Assembly (NCBI GenBank): GCA_031763025.1 | Contig: JASSKH010000029.1 | Coordinates: forward strand, 5,540,362 to 5,604,361 | Source: Macrocystis pyrifera | Taxonomy: Eukaryota; Sar; Phaeophyceae; Laminariales; Laminariaceae | Direction of reading: 5' to 3' | Length of the DNA: 64,000 nt | Part shown: positions 33,839 through 45,300 of the stretch, one piece after another | How the letters are laid out: the number at the start of each line of letters is the position of its first letter | Position numbering within the stretch: position 1 is the first letter of the stretch | The notes under the pieces: generated by a model | Told to the model about the DNA's origin: nothing | The model's database searches: none | Seen by the model: the letters and a program-made list of their open reading frames with translations, nothing else | Made by a program: the position numbers and the translations under genes

Positions 33839-34560
33839 ATGTGTGGGTCAATCACCCATTTTTATACGGAGTTTCAGGTAGGCATTACGGTATCCGATTG
33901 TAGTTTATCGCGCTGTTGCGCCGTGGCGACCGACTCAATTACGCTGGTTCGTATCGTTGAATTTTCCGACCGTTTACTGGTAGACACGGTATTACATGTG
34001 GGAGACACCTCGTCGGGCACGACAACGTCCATCCTGAGCTGGGCTTTAGTCTGGTTCGTTTTTACCGTTCGTTGTACCGAATACCGCCTGCTGGGGAATT
34101 ATAAAGAAGAGCACATACTATTACGCCACCTTCAGCCTTCCGCAACACATCATCTAGCACGAGCATCAACCACCGGTGTATTTGATCAATGCACCAAGGG
34201 CATATTAAATTCCAGGTAGCTTTGCTCTGTGTCAAGTAATGTCCAGTTCGAAACTTCGTCGTGCGCTTTGTATCACCTCTCACGGTGCCCCCTCTTCGCT
34301 AGCATGTAGCTAGAACCCACATTGAACGTACCGCAGTACAGCTTACTAACACATTGCGTACGATACCAGTGGTTTACGCAACAGACAAAAACATTGCACA
34401 CCAGCTGATTGCTGGCAAAGGGCGATGTGCGAGGTACACCGTGTATAGATAGACGTGTCATGACCCGTTTTGCCCGAGGAGCAGTGGGTTGAAAGGACAT
34501 ACCCCCTGCACATGTATCACAACGCAGAGGTAAGAACATCCGATTTCTCTGGTATATAGA
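33839..34560. other. conserved block of unknown role (copy B)
   Basis: Conserved in A (17.68-18.42 kb) and C (40.45-41.22 kb), including GAATACCGCC(T/G), a CACGCCACC block and a segment with open frames on the minus strand in all three copies. No homologous protein was recognised. It could be regulatory DNA or exons of an unidentified gene. Confidence 0.35.
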
Positions 34561-35696
34561 GCAATCGCCCGCAAGGCCTGGGATTTTGAACTAAAATGCA
34601 CGCGGTGTGTATCGCGCTTGCTGCTCGTTGGGAAGCTCTTTCCGACGAACTACTTTTGAATCGGATGGTTCAGACGTGTTGCAGCCGAACCCGCCCGGAA
34701 GTTACACTCTTTGTTCAACAACGTGACACCCTTCAGTGACACGTTCTCTGCAGTATCACAACTGCATACAAAATATATCGATACGATTGGAATATCCCTT
34801 TTAGACACAGAACGTTGTGTACGTGTGCTTCAGGTTTGTACTGCCGCCTATCAGTACCTGGTATTTTGTGTTTCCGATCAATTGGATAAGGTGCACGTGC
34901 ATACAAGATATATACCCTCCTTAGATTTATACTTGAGGTGATGCTTATGTCGGTTTGGCTACCGCTGACATTGGTTTGGACAATGAAGCCTTACTATATC
35001 ACTTGTTCCTCTGAAATGCTCGAACAAACTATCACCCGTCGAGGTCTATTGACGTAAAGATCTGCAGGACGGCCTGGACTTCGTGTCCGGCGAAAACGGC
35101 CACTCAAGGGATAGTATGGACATATATGTGCTATTGAGCCTTGCTGAGAATCCCGGGATTTCGAAAATAATAATGGGTATAGTTTACAATCTGTGATCCC
35201 GGATCTTTATGGACGTTTTCGAGTACAAAATCGCTCAGCGAGGTCTGCACGTTGGAGTCATGGTCTGCAATTGAGACATTTCTTGGTTCGATGCAAAGGC
35301 GGCGCAGCCGCGTTTAGGCCAAGTTTGCCTCGTCTTGGCAGTTTTTTGGTTGAAGGGTCAGGCTGTGGTAAGGGTTCGGGTTAGGGGTTGTGTTGGGTCC
35401 TCGCCCGTACCTTGATCCCAACAAGAAATATTTTACATGAACAGGCTACCACCTAACGCTCCGGGCTCACAGATTGTAAGAGGACATCAAATCAATTGCA
35501 ATGTTATGGTGTTATGACCCAGGCGATATTACGCAAGGTGAAAATCTCGAGCCAGGTAGTGCCTACCACTCGAGCATGGGACATGAAACGGATTCATTTT
35601 AGTTTCGTGCACCTCACAGAGTTATAATACATGTAACTTGAGAGTCTCACTAAAAAACAAATAATTAGACGCGACACAGGGCGAATCATTGCATCC

Positions 35697-35820
35697 GTTT
35701 CTGTTTGATGTGTTATTCCTCGTCGTTCCCTTTTGTTTTTGTTTGTGTTCTTCTTGCTCTTCTTGCTATTGTTATTCTCCTTCGTCTCCTTCCGACAAGT
35801 TTTTCCATCATGAAAACCAG
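35697..35820 (+). promoter_or_regulatory. pyrimidine tract ending in AG, 39 nt before start codon (copy B)
   Basis: A TTCTTCTTGCTC-rich tract is followed by GAAAACCAG ending at 35820; the ATG is at 35860. Spacing is identical to copies A and C. Confidence 0.5.
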
Positions 35821-35859
35821 CCCCCATGTACGGCTTCCAATTTATATGGCACGTACAAG

Positions 35860-38000
35860 ATGGTACGGTTTGCTCCCCTCCTTGTGGCGTTGGTGACTGT
35901 CGGGGTTTCGGCTGGTTTCCCTCCCACGATATCGAATGGTGAGCGTAAGCATTCTCGCCCATGACACATGGGGGTGTAGGGGGCTTCCGAGTTACCGTCA
36001 AGCCCTTCAATACGTGTTATAGACAAAGTTTGCGCGTTCTCGAGGTGGCCGCTAGAGGCTACTGACATGCTTCCTGTTTTTTGTTGCACCGGCCTCTCAC
36101 TAGTTTAATGTTAAATATGTCATGGCCAAGTTGAGGCAAGCCTGGTAGGTAAACGTTGATGCTCACTAGCTCCGTTTCACTGGCCCACTCTATATATATC
36201 ATTTCAGAGTAAGGGTGAGAGCTCTAAGCTATGACCATGTAACAATATGCCCCTCGCCACATGCCATTATCAACAAGACTTTTTCTGACGCCTTCGGTCT
36301 TTACTCTATCGGGCATGCTGCCCTACAAGAAGGAAGAGCCTCCAAATCTTCAAACACTTACTTCAAGCTTTGTCATGGACTCTGGCATTTCCGTCGTGGA
36401 AGTGGCTGTTGTCGGTTCGACGTTACATTTGCTGATGATGTCCATCGCGTTATCCTCTTGCCATCGTACTATGTATACCTCACCAGCCGAAGGCGACGCC
36501 GAGCAGGGGCTCCGTGAGATGCGTCCCACTTTGAACAGCAAGGTATGAGCCTGTATGAGCTTTTCCAGGTGCTGTTGCTTACACATCTCGACTCGAGCGA
36601 TACACCGTGAACGTGCTTGATCGATAATGCAATACGATGCAGATGTTTTTTAATACCCAGAAACCCGTGTGTGCAAGTTTTCCATGTTAACACACAGCCG
36701 CGGATCCGAAGTGGTGTTCCCCATGCCCTCGCATTGTTTAGTCACATATGTTCTAATGTAGTCCACCGCTCCCGATCGCTGCTACGATATTGTTGTGAGT
36801 TAGGGGATCCCTCTAGATAGGGGATCCCTTTTGCCTTAGGGGATACCCTCTCACCTAAGGGGATCCTCTCTCGCTTTAGGCGATCCTCACTTGACTTTGG
36901 GGATCCCCTAAAGTGAGTGGGGATCTCCTACAGCAAGAGGAGGTCCCCTAGGTTGAGAGGGGCTCCCTTAAGGCAAATGGGGATCCCGTAGGGCCAACGG
37001 GACGCCCTAACTAGATGGATTCCATGATTAGGCAGCAGACACCCGTGTCAAATCTGTTGAAGGGATAGTCTAACGTTTGTCAAGAGGGTCGTGGTTTGGC
37101 GTTTTCATAAATAGGACCACTGTCGTCAAGGCGAGGCAACAGTGTGAAATTGTTCGTGTACTCTATAAGACGTACCGATGTTCTTTATGCCTGCCAGTGA
37201 TACTTCAGCCGCAGCGCGGCTCGAGCGCATGTTTGAGGCAATGGCAAAACAAAACCAGCAGTTTCTCAAACACCAAGCGCCTGTTTAAAACTGTTCTGCG
37301 GCTATTTATAACATCTCCGAAACCCCTAACAGCCACCAACATGCTGTGTCATCGAGGACCACCCATGACGGAGACTGTGCGACTGTGGTCGACATATTGC
37401 TCTTCGGCAGCAACCAACTGCAGTATTGTGTATACCGTGTGTTGTAGTTGCAGTGTCAGGCGAGCTCAAAGCACTACACAACATATACTGCATTTCGGAG
37501 ACGTGCGTACAGTGCTAATGATCAGAAGCACGCAGAAAGACACAGCGGCTCCTGTTATGAGCTTTCCGACGCTCATGGCTTCGTTCAAGGGCTGACCTTA
37601 GTTGACCACTGCAAAGCTGCAGTGGTGTGCTCTTTGAAGGTAAAGGAGAGCCTAACGCCCCCACTCTCGCGCGGGTGGTTTGGTTTAGGCTTGATCAGTC
37701 CACCATGGATTTAATGGCCCACCAGACTCAAGAAGTCGCAGAAATGTGCTACCATATACATTCGGGACGGTCGCCAACCACTTTCGATTGGTACCATTTT
37801 TCACACCGCGTGGAGTGTTTACGCTCTGATCGACAACGCCGACGACTTCAAGTGCAAGTGGAGCAACTGCAAATAGATTCGGTGATGCGAAAAGTCTGCT
37901 CTAGCTACAACTGACCTGAATACTACGAGCTTATAGAAGACGCTGACACTACCGTTTTGCAAGGACTACAAGTGCACCAAAGATCAATGCCGCAAGAAGG
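35860..38000 (+). pseudogene. Cys-module secreted protein gene, copy B (truncated)
   Basis: Exon 1 (35860-35938, 79 nt) encodes an intact signal peptide (MVRFAPLLVALVTVGVSAG) with donor GTGAGC. Exon 2 (36487-36542, 56 nt) is intact with donor GTATGAG. Only one Cys module remains (about 37814-38000). It lacks its 5' third and acceptor, has in-frame TAG and TGA codons, a TGC-to-TGA change and indels. Its 3' flank matches the sequence after module 3 of copy A rather than after module 1, so modules 2 and 3 were probably lost by recombination between modules. A 213-bp fold-back repeat sits in the intron before the module. Exons 1 and 2 could still be transcribed, but no full product is possible. 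Confidence 0.75.
36797..37011. repeat. 213-bp inverted repeat (fold-back) built on GGGGATCC
   Basis: The two arms meet at the palindrome GGGGATCCCC (36899-36908) and stay complementary for about 105 bp each, with scattered mismatches. Matched pairs include TTTTGCCTTAGGGG with its partner near 36968-36980, CCCTCTCACCTA with TAGGTTGAGAGG, and CTCACTTGACTTT with AAAGTGAG. Each arm is itself made of ~25-bp units holding GGGGATCC. Present only in copy B. Likely a fold-back mobile element or a cruciform-forming repeat. Confidence 0.8.
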
Positions 38001-41000
38001 GTGAGGCACATCCCGAACATACCCGACTTGAATCCAGCGTGAATGTAAGGTACAGTCCTATTATTAGCTTGTTTTTCGAGTTGCTGGTTCTCGGCAGAGT
38101 ATCGATGGTATAGGACATTTTTTGAACGGGCGCTTCACGACCATAGCACCCCATCGGCAGGGCGTCACGGGTATTCTAATTTCGGCGAGGATACTGATAA
38201 CACGGGAGTTGTAGTGGTATCTAGCACCTGAGTAAAAGTCGCGTCACAGCAAATACCCATGCTGTTCACGATATAAACGACGCTTTGCTTGCACAAAAGC
38301 ACTTCAGAAGACTTATGACTAAACGTATCGTGAATATTCCCCTGGCCATCAAAGACCTGACAGTGACGACAGCTGCATCGGTGTCCATCATCGTTTGAAA
38401 CTCTTAATATCATCACAACATAAAATGTGCTATATCTTGAATGTTTCCCCGTCTTCCATTTATGGTAGCATATCCCATGTCGCGTTCGTGTCCGGCATAA
38501 TCATTACAAGGGTTTGCGGTAGGTATGGGATACGTGAAGCGACAAACCGGTCATTTTCCACATGATACCATACACCTAAACGCTATATTGTGGGTTTCGT
38601 TTACCTTTCTGACATGACGCTGTGGTAATAACTGTGCTAATCGTAACCACGTACATAGGATATACGTTGCTGTTTGGGGAAGAAGTACGCGGTTGGATAT
38701 CGTGTAGTTGTTGCGTGTTTTCTTGCCCTCAAACATCCCGGAATTTGTTAATGCACGCATCGTGTCTTGGTTTCTGTATGTATGACTGGCTTTCTGCCTG
38801 TCCGTCTGAGATATAATCTGTGACGGTGAAAAGAGGCTGCATTGCGCACCCTGCAAATACCTAGTGCGACCAAAAAGGCGTTTATTTGTGGATACAGGTG
38901 ACCAAGGACAGGAACAGGACAGATGCGCGCCAACGCTCGGGGCTTGTTGCGTCGGAAGACGTTTTGAGTCCGCCTCAGCGCGCAGTAGCCAGCCATGCTG
39001 CTGTGCTATACAAGCGAATAGACATTGTATGCCAATGTGCTACTTGGGGCATACCGAAAAGTCTACACTGTGCCCGTTTGTTTGAAACGAAGGTAATACT
39101 CGGATTGCACCTTGACGAGGGGGCGCTGACGAAATGTCCCCGCACTTTCTCAGTCGTTTCGATGGGTCAATAATACCCTTGGTACAAACATTTCGATATA
39201 TTTATGTGAGTTTTGTCACGAATTCAATACTAATATGTCACCTCACATTGCCTGCATTCTACATATTTTTTCAAGTTGAAAAAAAAAATGGAAGCTGTGT
39301 GATACATATATGTGGTTTGTTTCATTATAGAATTTTGGCATTGAATATTACACGATATTGGTACTACAAAGACAGTTGTTCAATATTTGGGCGAACCTGT
39401 TCACCGACATACCTCGGCGTACCATGAAGGTGTTTGTGGATAAACGATACTCCAAAACCAAGTTTCCTCCGAAATAAAATTGGCTACTCGCAGTTTTGTT
39501 TTTGAGGGGACCATGGTTGGTCGCGACACCAGTTTGCAGCTCTGGCTATGTCCCCCTCCTCTTCTGTTGGCTGCGGTCAGTATTGTATCTTATGTGTGAC
39601 ACGTAACAGTTGTTTATATCGCGATCGGCGTTAGTGGTGGACGAAATCGATATGTAGCGGTGGACGAAATCGCGGGCAAAATGGTTGAAACAGCCGGCAG
39701 ATACGAATGTTTCCCCAAACTGTCCGGCTACAAACTCAGTTTGCTCAACGCACACGATGGAAGTGTGTGTAGGCAGATAGGCCGCCTTCTGGAAACCGTA
39801 TGGAACATGCGGTCACCTATTACAATTCGTATATGAAACAACTACATCGCCCTTTTGTTAAACAGTATTCACACTGACTTGTACATATTCGGGCACTTCC
39901 GTGGTGTTCCTATCAGGGCGAAGTATTTTGAAGCGCCAAAACGGCCGGCCTAGACTAAAGACCATATTCGTCCTCCATGACAGATAAAGGGATCGCTCTA
40001 TGTGTATTACTACTCTTTTCGTGGGCTGGCACGCTTGTACTGACTGCGGGGCAGCCTTGGTGATTGTTGGTGACCGGGGAAATTTCACTACTGAAGTTCT
40101 TCATGCAGGGCGGCAGTATTACTTATAGGTATACGTACATTGACCGTGTTCGAACTTCACGAAACACGTTGTTGCGCATGTTTGTCAAATGGTTAAGTAT
40201 TCGTCAGGTATCATACAAACAGTAGGTGAGACGCATACCATCTGTTCAGGTAGGTGTTGCAGAACACACCTGTAAACCCGAAATAGTTGAAGGCGCGAAT
40301 CCATCGATAGTTGAATAAATCGCGACATTCGCTAAATGTAGCTAACTATTTGAGAGTCGAATATGGTTGATAGACACGTGTATGGAATGGATCTCGTGTT
40401 TAATACCTAACCCTAACCTCAACCTAACAATCATTCGTCTAAGGCTAGATCTGTTCGTGTCACAGAGTGTGGTTCAACCATGTTATTTAACACGTTGTTC
40501 CGGGAAGGCTCTACCGTATTCAAAAACATATATTTAAGAACCGAAGCGCCGTGGCGGACGATTCAATTTTTGCTGCCATATGTCGATGGAATTTCGGAAC
40601 GTCTATTACTGAGGCGCCCTAGCATATGTTGGAGACACCTTGATCAAGGACATGTACGGTAAGCTGTATCCTTAGCTGGGCATTAGTCCGGTTTGTTGTT
40701 CCATTTTACCCTACAGAATAACGCCTGCTGTAGAATTAAAAAAAACACAGATTACCACGCCACCCTGGGTCATTCAGCGGCACATCGTCCAACACAAGCA
40801 CCAACCACCGGTGAGCTTAATAAGTGTAGCAAGGACGTATTGCAAAGCTTGAAACGGTGTCAATTAGTTTGCTGTTTGAAACTTCGTCAAGGGGTTCTTA
40901 TCACCTCTCAGAGTGTCTCCTATTAGCCTACAGCTAGCGATACACACCTGTAACTTGCCGCACTAGTGTGTAAGCGAAAATTGCGCACGATACCCGTGGT

Positions 41001-42042
41001 TAACGTATGAGACGAATGCGGGATGGGATACACTAGCCAGTCCCTGATGAATGGAGATGCGGGAGGAATACGGCCTATAGATAGACATGTGCTTAAGTGG
41101 GTTGCGAAACGAGCAGTGGTTTGGTATAACAACATTCCCTGTACGTGTATAGCTATGCAGAGGAAGGCACACCCGGTTGTTACGCTAGACCTAGACTACC
41201 CGCTACGCCGGGGATTTTGAAGTTGAATTCGCGCAGTGTAAAGACTTGATGCTGGTTGTTTGGCACTCTTGGACGTAGTATTTCGGAATCGGATAGTTTG
41301 AACATACTCCAGCTGAACCCATCCGCGAGTTGCACACGTTGCTCCGCAATCCCACACCACCCAGTTACACGTCCTGTGATGTATCACACCTGCATCACAA
41401 TTAATGTCGATACAATTCGAGTCGTCATTTCAGATGAAAATCGGTGTGTACGTCTGCTTCAGGTTGATACTGCCGTCTACTGTCCTATTGTCTCCTGTAG
41501 CAATAGAATGAGGTGTACATACACACAGGCATATTTTAAATGAGATGCTCTTTAAGAGTGATTCTTCTGTAAGTTAAAACAGCCGCTACCACTGCTGGTT
41601 TGGACGGTCTAGCTTTAAAATATATCGCGTGTTCCTCCTAAATGCTCGACGTAACTAAAAACCGTCATGGGCTATGGACATAAAGGTCCAAAAGACGGCC
41701 TGGATCTCGTGTCCAGCGAAAGAGGCCGGGCGATAGATACCATAGACGTACGTGTGGAATATATCTTTGATTGAAACGTCGGCCGTTCAATGTATACATA
41801 TATTAATCTCCTAGTAATGTGATATGAACCAGGTTTGTCCGATATTATCTCACCATGGCATTTACGAGCCAGACAGTGCCTACCAACCACACATCGCACT
41901 TGTGACGCCTTCACAACAGCTGGATACCACTCTCCGATATCGTATATGTGACTCCGGAACCTCACTCTGAAAAACATGTCGACAACACGGATATATTCGG
42001 TGCTACACAGTGAGCCAAACGTAGCATATTGTTCTGCTGGTC

Positions 42043-42188
42043 ATGTCTTTCTTCTTCTTGTTTTCCTGCTCCTTATTCTTCTTCGCCTCCTTCTCTTCTT
42101 CGTTCTATTTTCCTTCAGGTTATTTTATCTTGGGTCTTCGTCTTCTTGGACTCCTTCGTCCCACGATTTATTTATCATTATACTTCAG
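42043..42188 (+). promoter_or_regulatory. pyrimidine tract ending in AG, 39 nt before start codon (copy C)
   Basis: A CTTCTTCTTG-rich tract is followed by TATACTTCAG ending at 42188; the ATG is at 42228, exactly 39 nt on. The frame is open upstream of this ATG in copies B and C, so an upstream start at 41976 is formally possible. I prefer 42228 because it begins a signal peptide and gives the conserved 79-nt exon. Confidence 0.5.
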
Positions 42189-42227
42189 CACCCTAGTAGC
42201 GCTACCAATACATACCGTGGGTACAAC

Positions 42228-42306
42228 ATGGTACGGTCTGCCTCCCTCTTTGTGGCTTTGGTGACTCTCGGGGTTACAGCTGGTTCCCTTGTTCCACCTT
42301 CGAAGG
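42228..42306 (+). CDS. copy C exon 1: signal peptide
   Basis: It encodes a classical secretion signal, MVRSASLFVALVTLGVTAGS, with a plausible cleavage after the small residues. The donor is GTGAGT, phase 1. It is 79 nt in all three paralogues. Confidence 0.8.
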
Positions 42307-45300
42307 GTGAGTTGACGCAGTCCTGCCCATGACTAATGGAGGGTGGACAGGGCTTGCGAGCTATCGTCAAGCAGTTAAACGTTTGTTTTATCGACATTTT
42401 GTCTTATCAAGGTAGCCACCAGACGCCCATGACATGTTCTTGATTTGCGTTGTTGCAGCCGCGCGTGTGTTCCTAATTTAATGCAGAATAGGTCATGGTC
42501 CAGTCGAGGCAAAATCTGCTCCGTGAATGTTGATGCCCACTGTCTCATTTTCACTGCTCCACCATACGTCATTGCAGAATAGCATCGAGAGTTCTGAGCT
42601 ATTATCATATCGAACCAACCGGAGATGATATTTGTAACAGTTTGGCTTCGGCATACGACATCACTGAGCTCACGGCTCCCGACATAGTCAGTTTATACTC
42701 CACCTAGCATACTGCTCTACAGGCAACAGTAGCTATCATGTTTTTGCACACATATTACATAATTTTCTTAGCACGCTGACGTCTCCGTCGCGGTAGCGGC
42801 AGCTGTTGTTTTAACCTCACCTTTGCTAAATGAGCTATATTGTTGTCTTCTTGCCATCGTACCGTCTATCTATCACCAGCCGAAGGGGAAGCCGAGCAGG
42901 GCCTACGTGGGAGGCGCACTACTTCCTACAGCAAGGTATGAGGCTATATGGGTCTTCACAGAAGATTTTGCTCTTATAGAGTGACCCGGGCAAGACACCG
43001 TCGATGTGCATGAGTGGCACTGCAAGACCATGTAGATAGTGTATTTTTCACCTCAAGAACAACCTGGTCAATATCTTCACGTTTCTTTTCGGCCTGCGGA
43101 TCAGACGTTGTGCCCCGCATGCCCGCATTGTTAAACAATATAATTTCTATGATGTAGGGTTACTTGCGCCATATCCCCGTTAGACTTTGGAATTCGATGT
43201 GTGGATGGGATATTCTTAGGCGTGACAAAAAATCATCGTAGTGTGGCGTTTTCGTAACGACGAAAACTGCGATCAAGGAGGAACAAACGTGAGCACTTGT
43301 TGTAGTACTCTTCACGACGTACGGGAGCTCTACTTTGCCTGTCAGTACATCTACAGCCTCTTCCATGGCTCGAACGCAAGCATGAGGTAATGACTTGAAG
43401 TGCAGTTTCACGAACACTAAGCGCCTGTTAGAAACATACTGCGACCACGGCCAAGTCGCCCGAAACTCAACCAGCAACCCAAAAGAAACAAAAAACAAGG
43501 CAGTCGAGGACTACCCTTGATGCGATCTGTGAGAGTAGCACCTAGGCTCCTCACGTCGGTCCCGTGCAGAGAACAACTGTAGTTTTTTGCTCTTGCCGTG
43601 CGTAGTATTTTGTTGTGTCGGGCGTGCGCAAAGCACCATACGACAGATACTGTGATTTCAGAGACCAACGAAAAGGTTTAGAGGTCACAAGCACGTAACG
43701 ACATGCGCGTAAGGGGGCATGAGAGCTCGTCCTACGATGCAACCCACGTGGTCACACCGGTAGTAAATTTGATTCGTTTTCGATGGCAAGGGGTAATGCC
43801 TCGCTTCTCACACGGTCGGAGGTCAGGAAAATCACCTTGTGTTCGCTTATTCGGCCGCAGTGAGTGTGGAATTGTCACTATATATGATTTATTTAGTCTA
43901 CCTACTGTTTTATATTTCAAAAATATATTGTCTTCGCGTAGGTGAAATACGCACTGGGACTACAGACCTTTCCTGCTAGGGTTAGTTGTCGTCATCCGTA
44001 CCCAGCGTTGATTTCCTCATAGTCAGGGGATGCCCTTGGTTGACCACCGCAGCATAATTATTGGTGTGCTTTTTTTCAGGGGTATGTACCATTAGTGGAT
44101 GATGCGACAAATATCACCGTTTTCACGCTGGTATGTTTTATGTACTTGACCAGTCAACCTAAAGATTCAATGGTGAACCAAACTCGAGATATTATAAAAA
44201 AAGAGAACTACTGCATGCACTGGGAACAGGCGCCAACCAGTCGCGATTGGTAATCTCTTCACCCCACGCAGGATATCTACTGCGACTCCTACAAGTGTTT
44301 CTTACGGTTACACTCTGATCGACAACGCCGATGACGTCAAGTGTATGTGGGGCAAGTGCACAGAATCTCAGTGCTGCGAAAAGGTCTGCTCCAGCTACGA
44401 CTGCCCCAAGCACTACGAGCTAGTCCGCGACGCTGACACTACCGTGTGCAAGGACTACAAGTGCACCAAAGATCAGTGCTGTAAGAAGGGTGAGACGTAT
44501 ACGAGTTCAAAGCGTCTAAACATGGTTTGGTATATTACGTATATGCTCTCGTAGTTATCACCATTCGGGTGCTACTTGACTGCAAAACACTGGATGATAT
44601 CGAAGCAACAACTCAATATATTGAAATACAAGGCCTGCACGGTGAATACGAGTCGTCCTTACTTGGCGAGTTCAAACGTGACATGCACCGCTTACGTTCT
44701 ACGTGTTGCTGAATGCACCCTATGGAATATCCACCGCAGACAAGCTTTACTGCGACTCCTTCAAGTGCTCTTACGGTTATGCTCTGATCGACAACGCGGA
44801 CCAAGAGGAATGTAAGAACAGAAAATGCGAGAAGTCCCAGTGCTGCGACAAGGTGTGCTCCGGCTTCGACTGTCCTAAACACTACGAGCTAGTCGACGAC
44901 GCTGACACTACCGTGTGCAAGGACGACAAGTGCACTAAAGACCAGTGCTGCGAGAAGGGTGAGACGTACAGAAAAGCAGGGTACCCAAGCAGGGGTTGGA
45001 CTAATCCCTCCATCACTATTTGATATTCGCATGCCTTACTAGATGATTGTAGTCAACTTGACTATGCCTAACCAACGGCCGAGAATGTTTATATTGAAGG
45101 CCTTCGGAGTGAACACAGGCTGTCCTCCGTTTGAGGGTTAAATTTGCCATACAACAGCTCATATTCCACGTTTCGCTTCATGTAACCTTTCGAATGCCAA
45201 CTCCAGACTCGGTATACTGCGACTCCTTCAAGTGCTCGTCCGGGTACGCTCTGATCGACAACGCGGACGACGTGGAATGTGAGCACTGCATATGTGACAA

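Larger units (their letters stand above)
31620..38120 (+). repeat. segmental copy B of the Cys-module locus
   Basis: The first part (31.63-32.85 kb) matches 38.1-39.45 kb. Examples are GTCGCGTCACAG with AACGTATCGTGA nearby, and GACGAGGGGGCGC/TTCGAGGGGGAGC. The second part (32.85-38.1 kb) matches copies A and C. It ends just after a single degenerate Cys module. Copy C starts immediately afterwards, so B and C are direct tandem neighbours. Confidence 0.65.

Noticed and set aside
41976-42332. 118-codon ORF starting upstream of the signal peptide in copy C
   Set aside because: Its N-terminal half is the translation of the pyrimidine tract. The fixed AG-39 nt-ATG spacing and the clean signal peptide favour the start at 42228, though an upstream start cannot be excluded.
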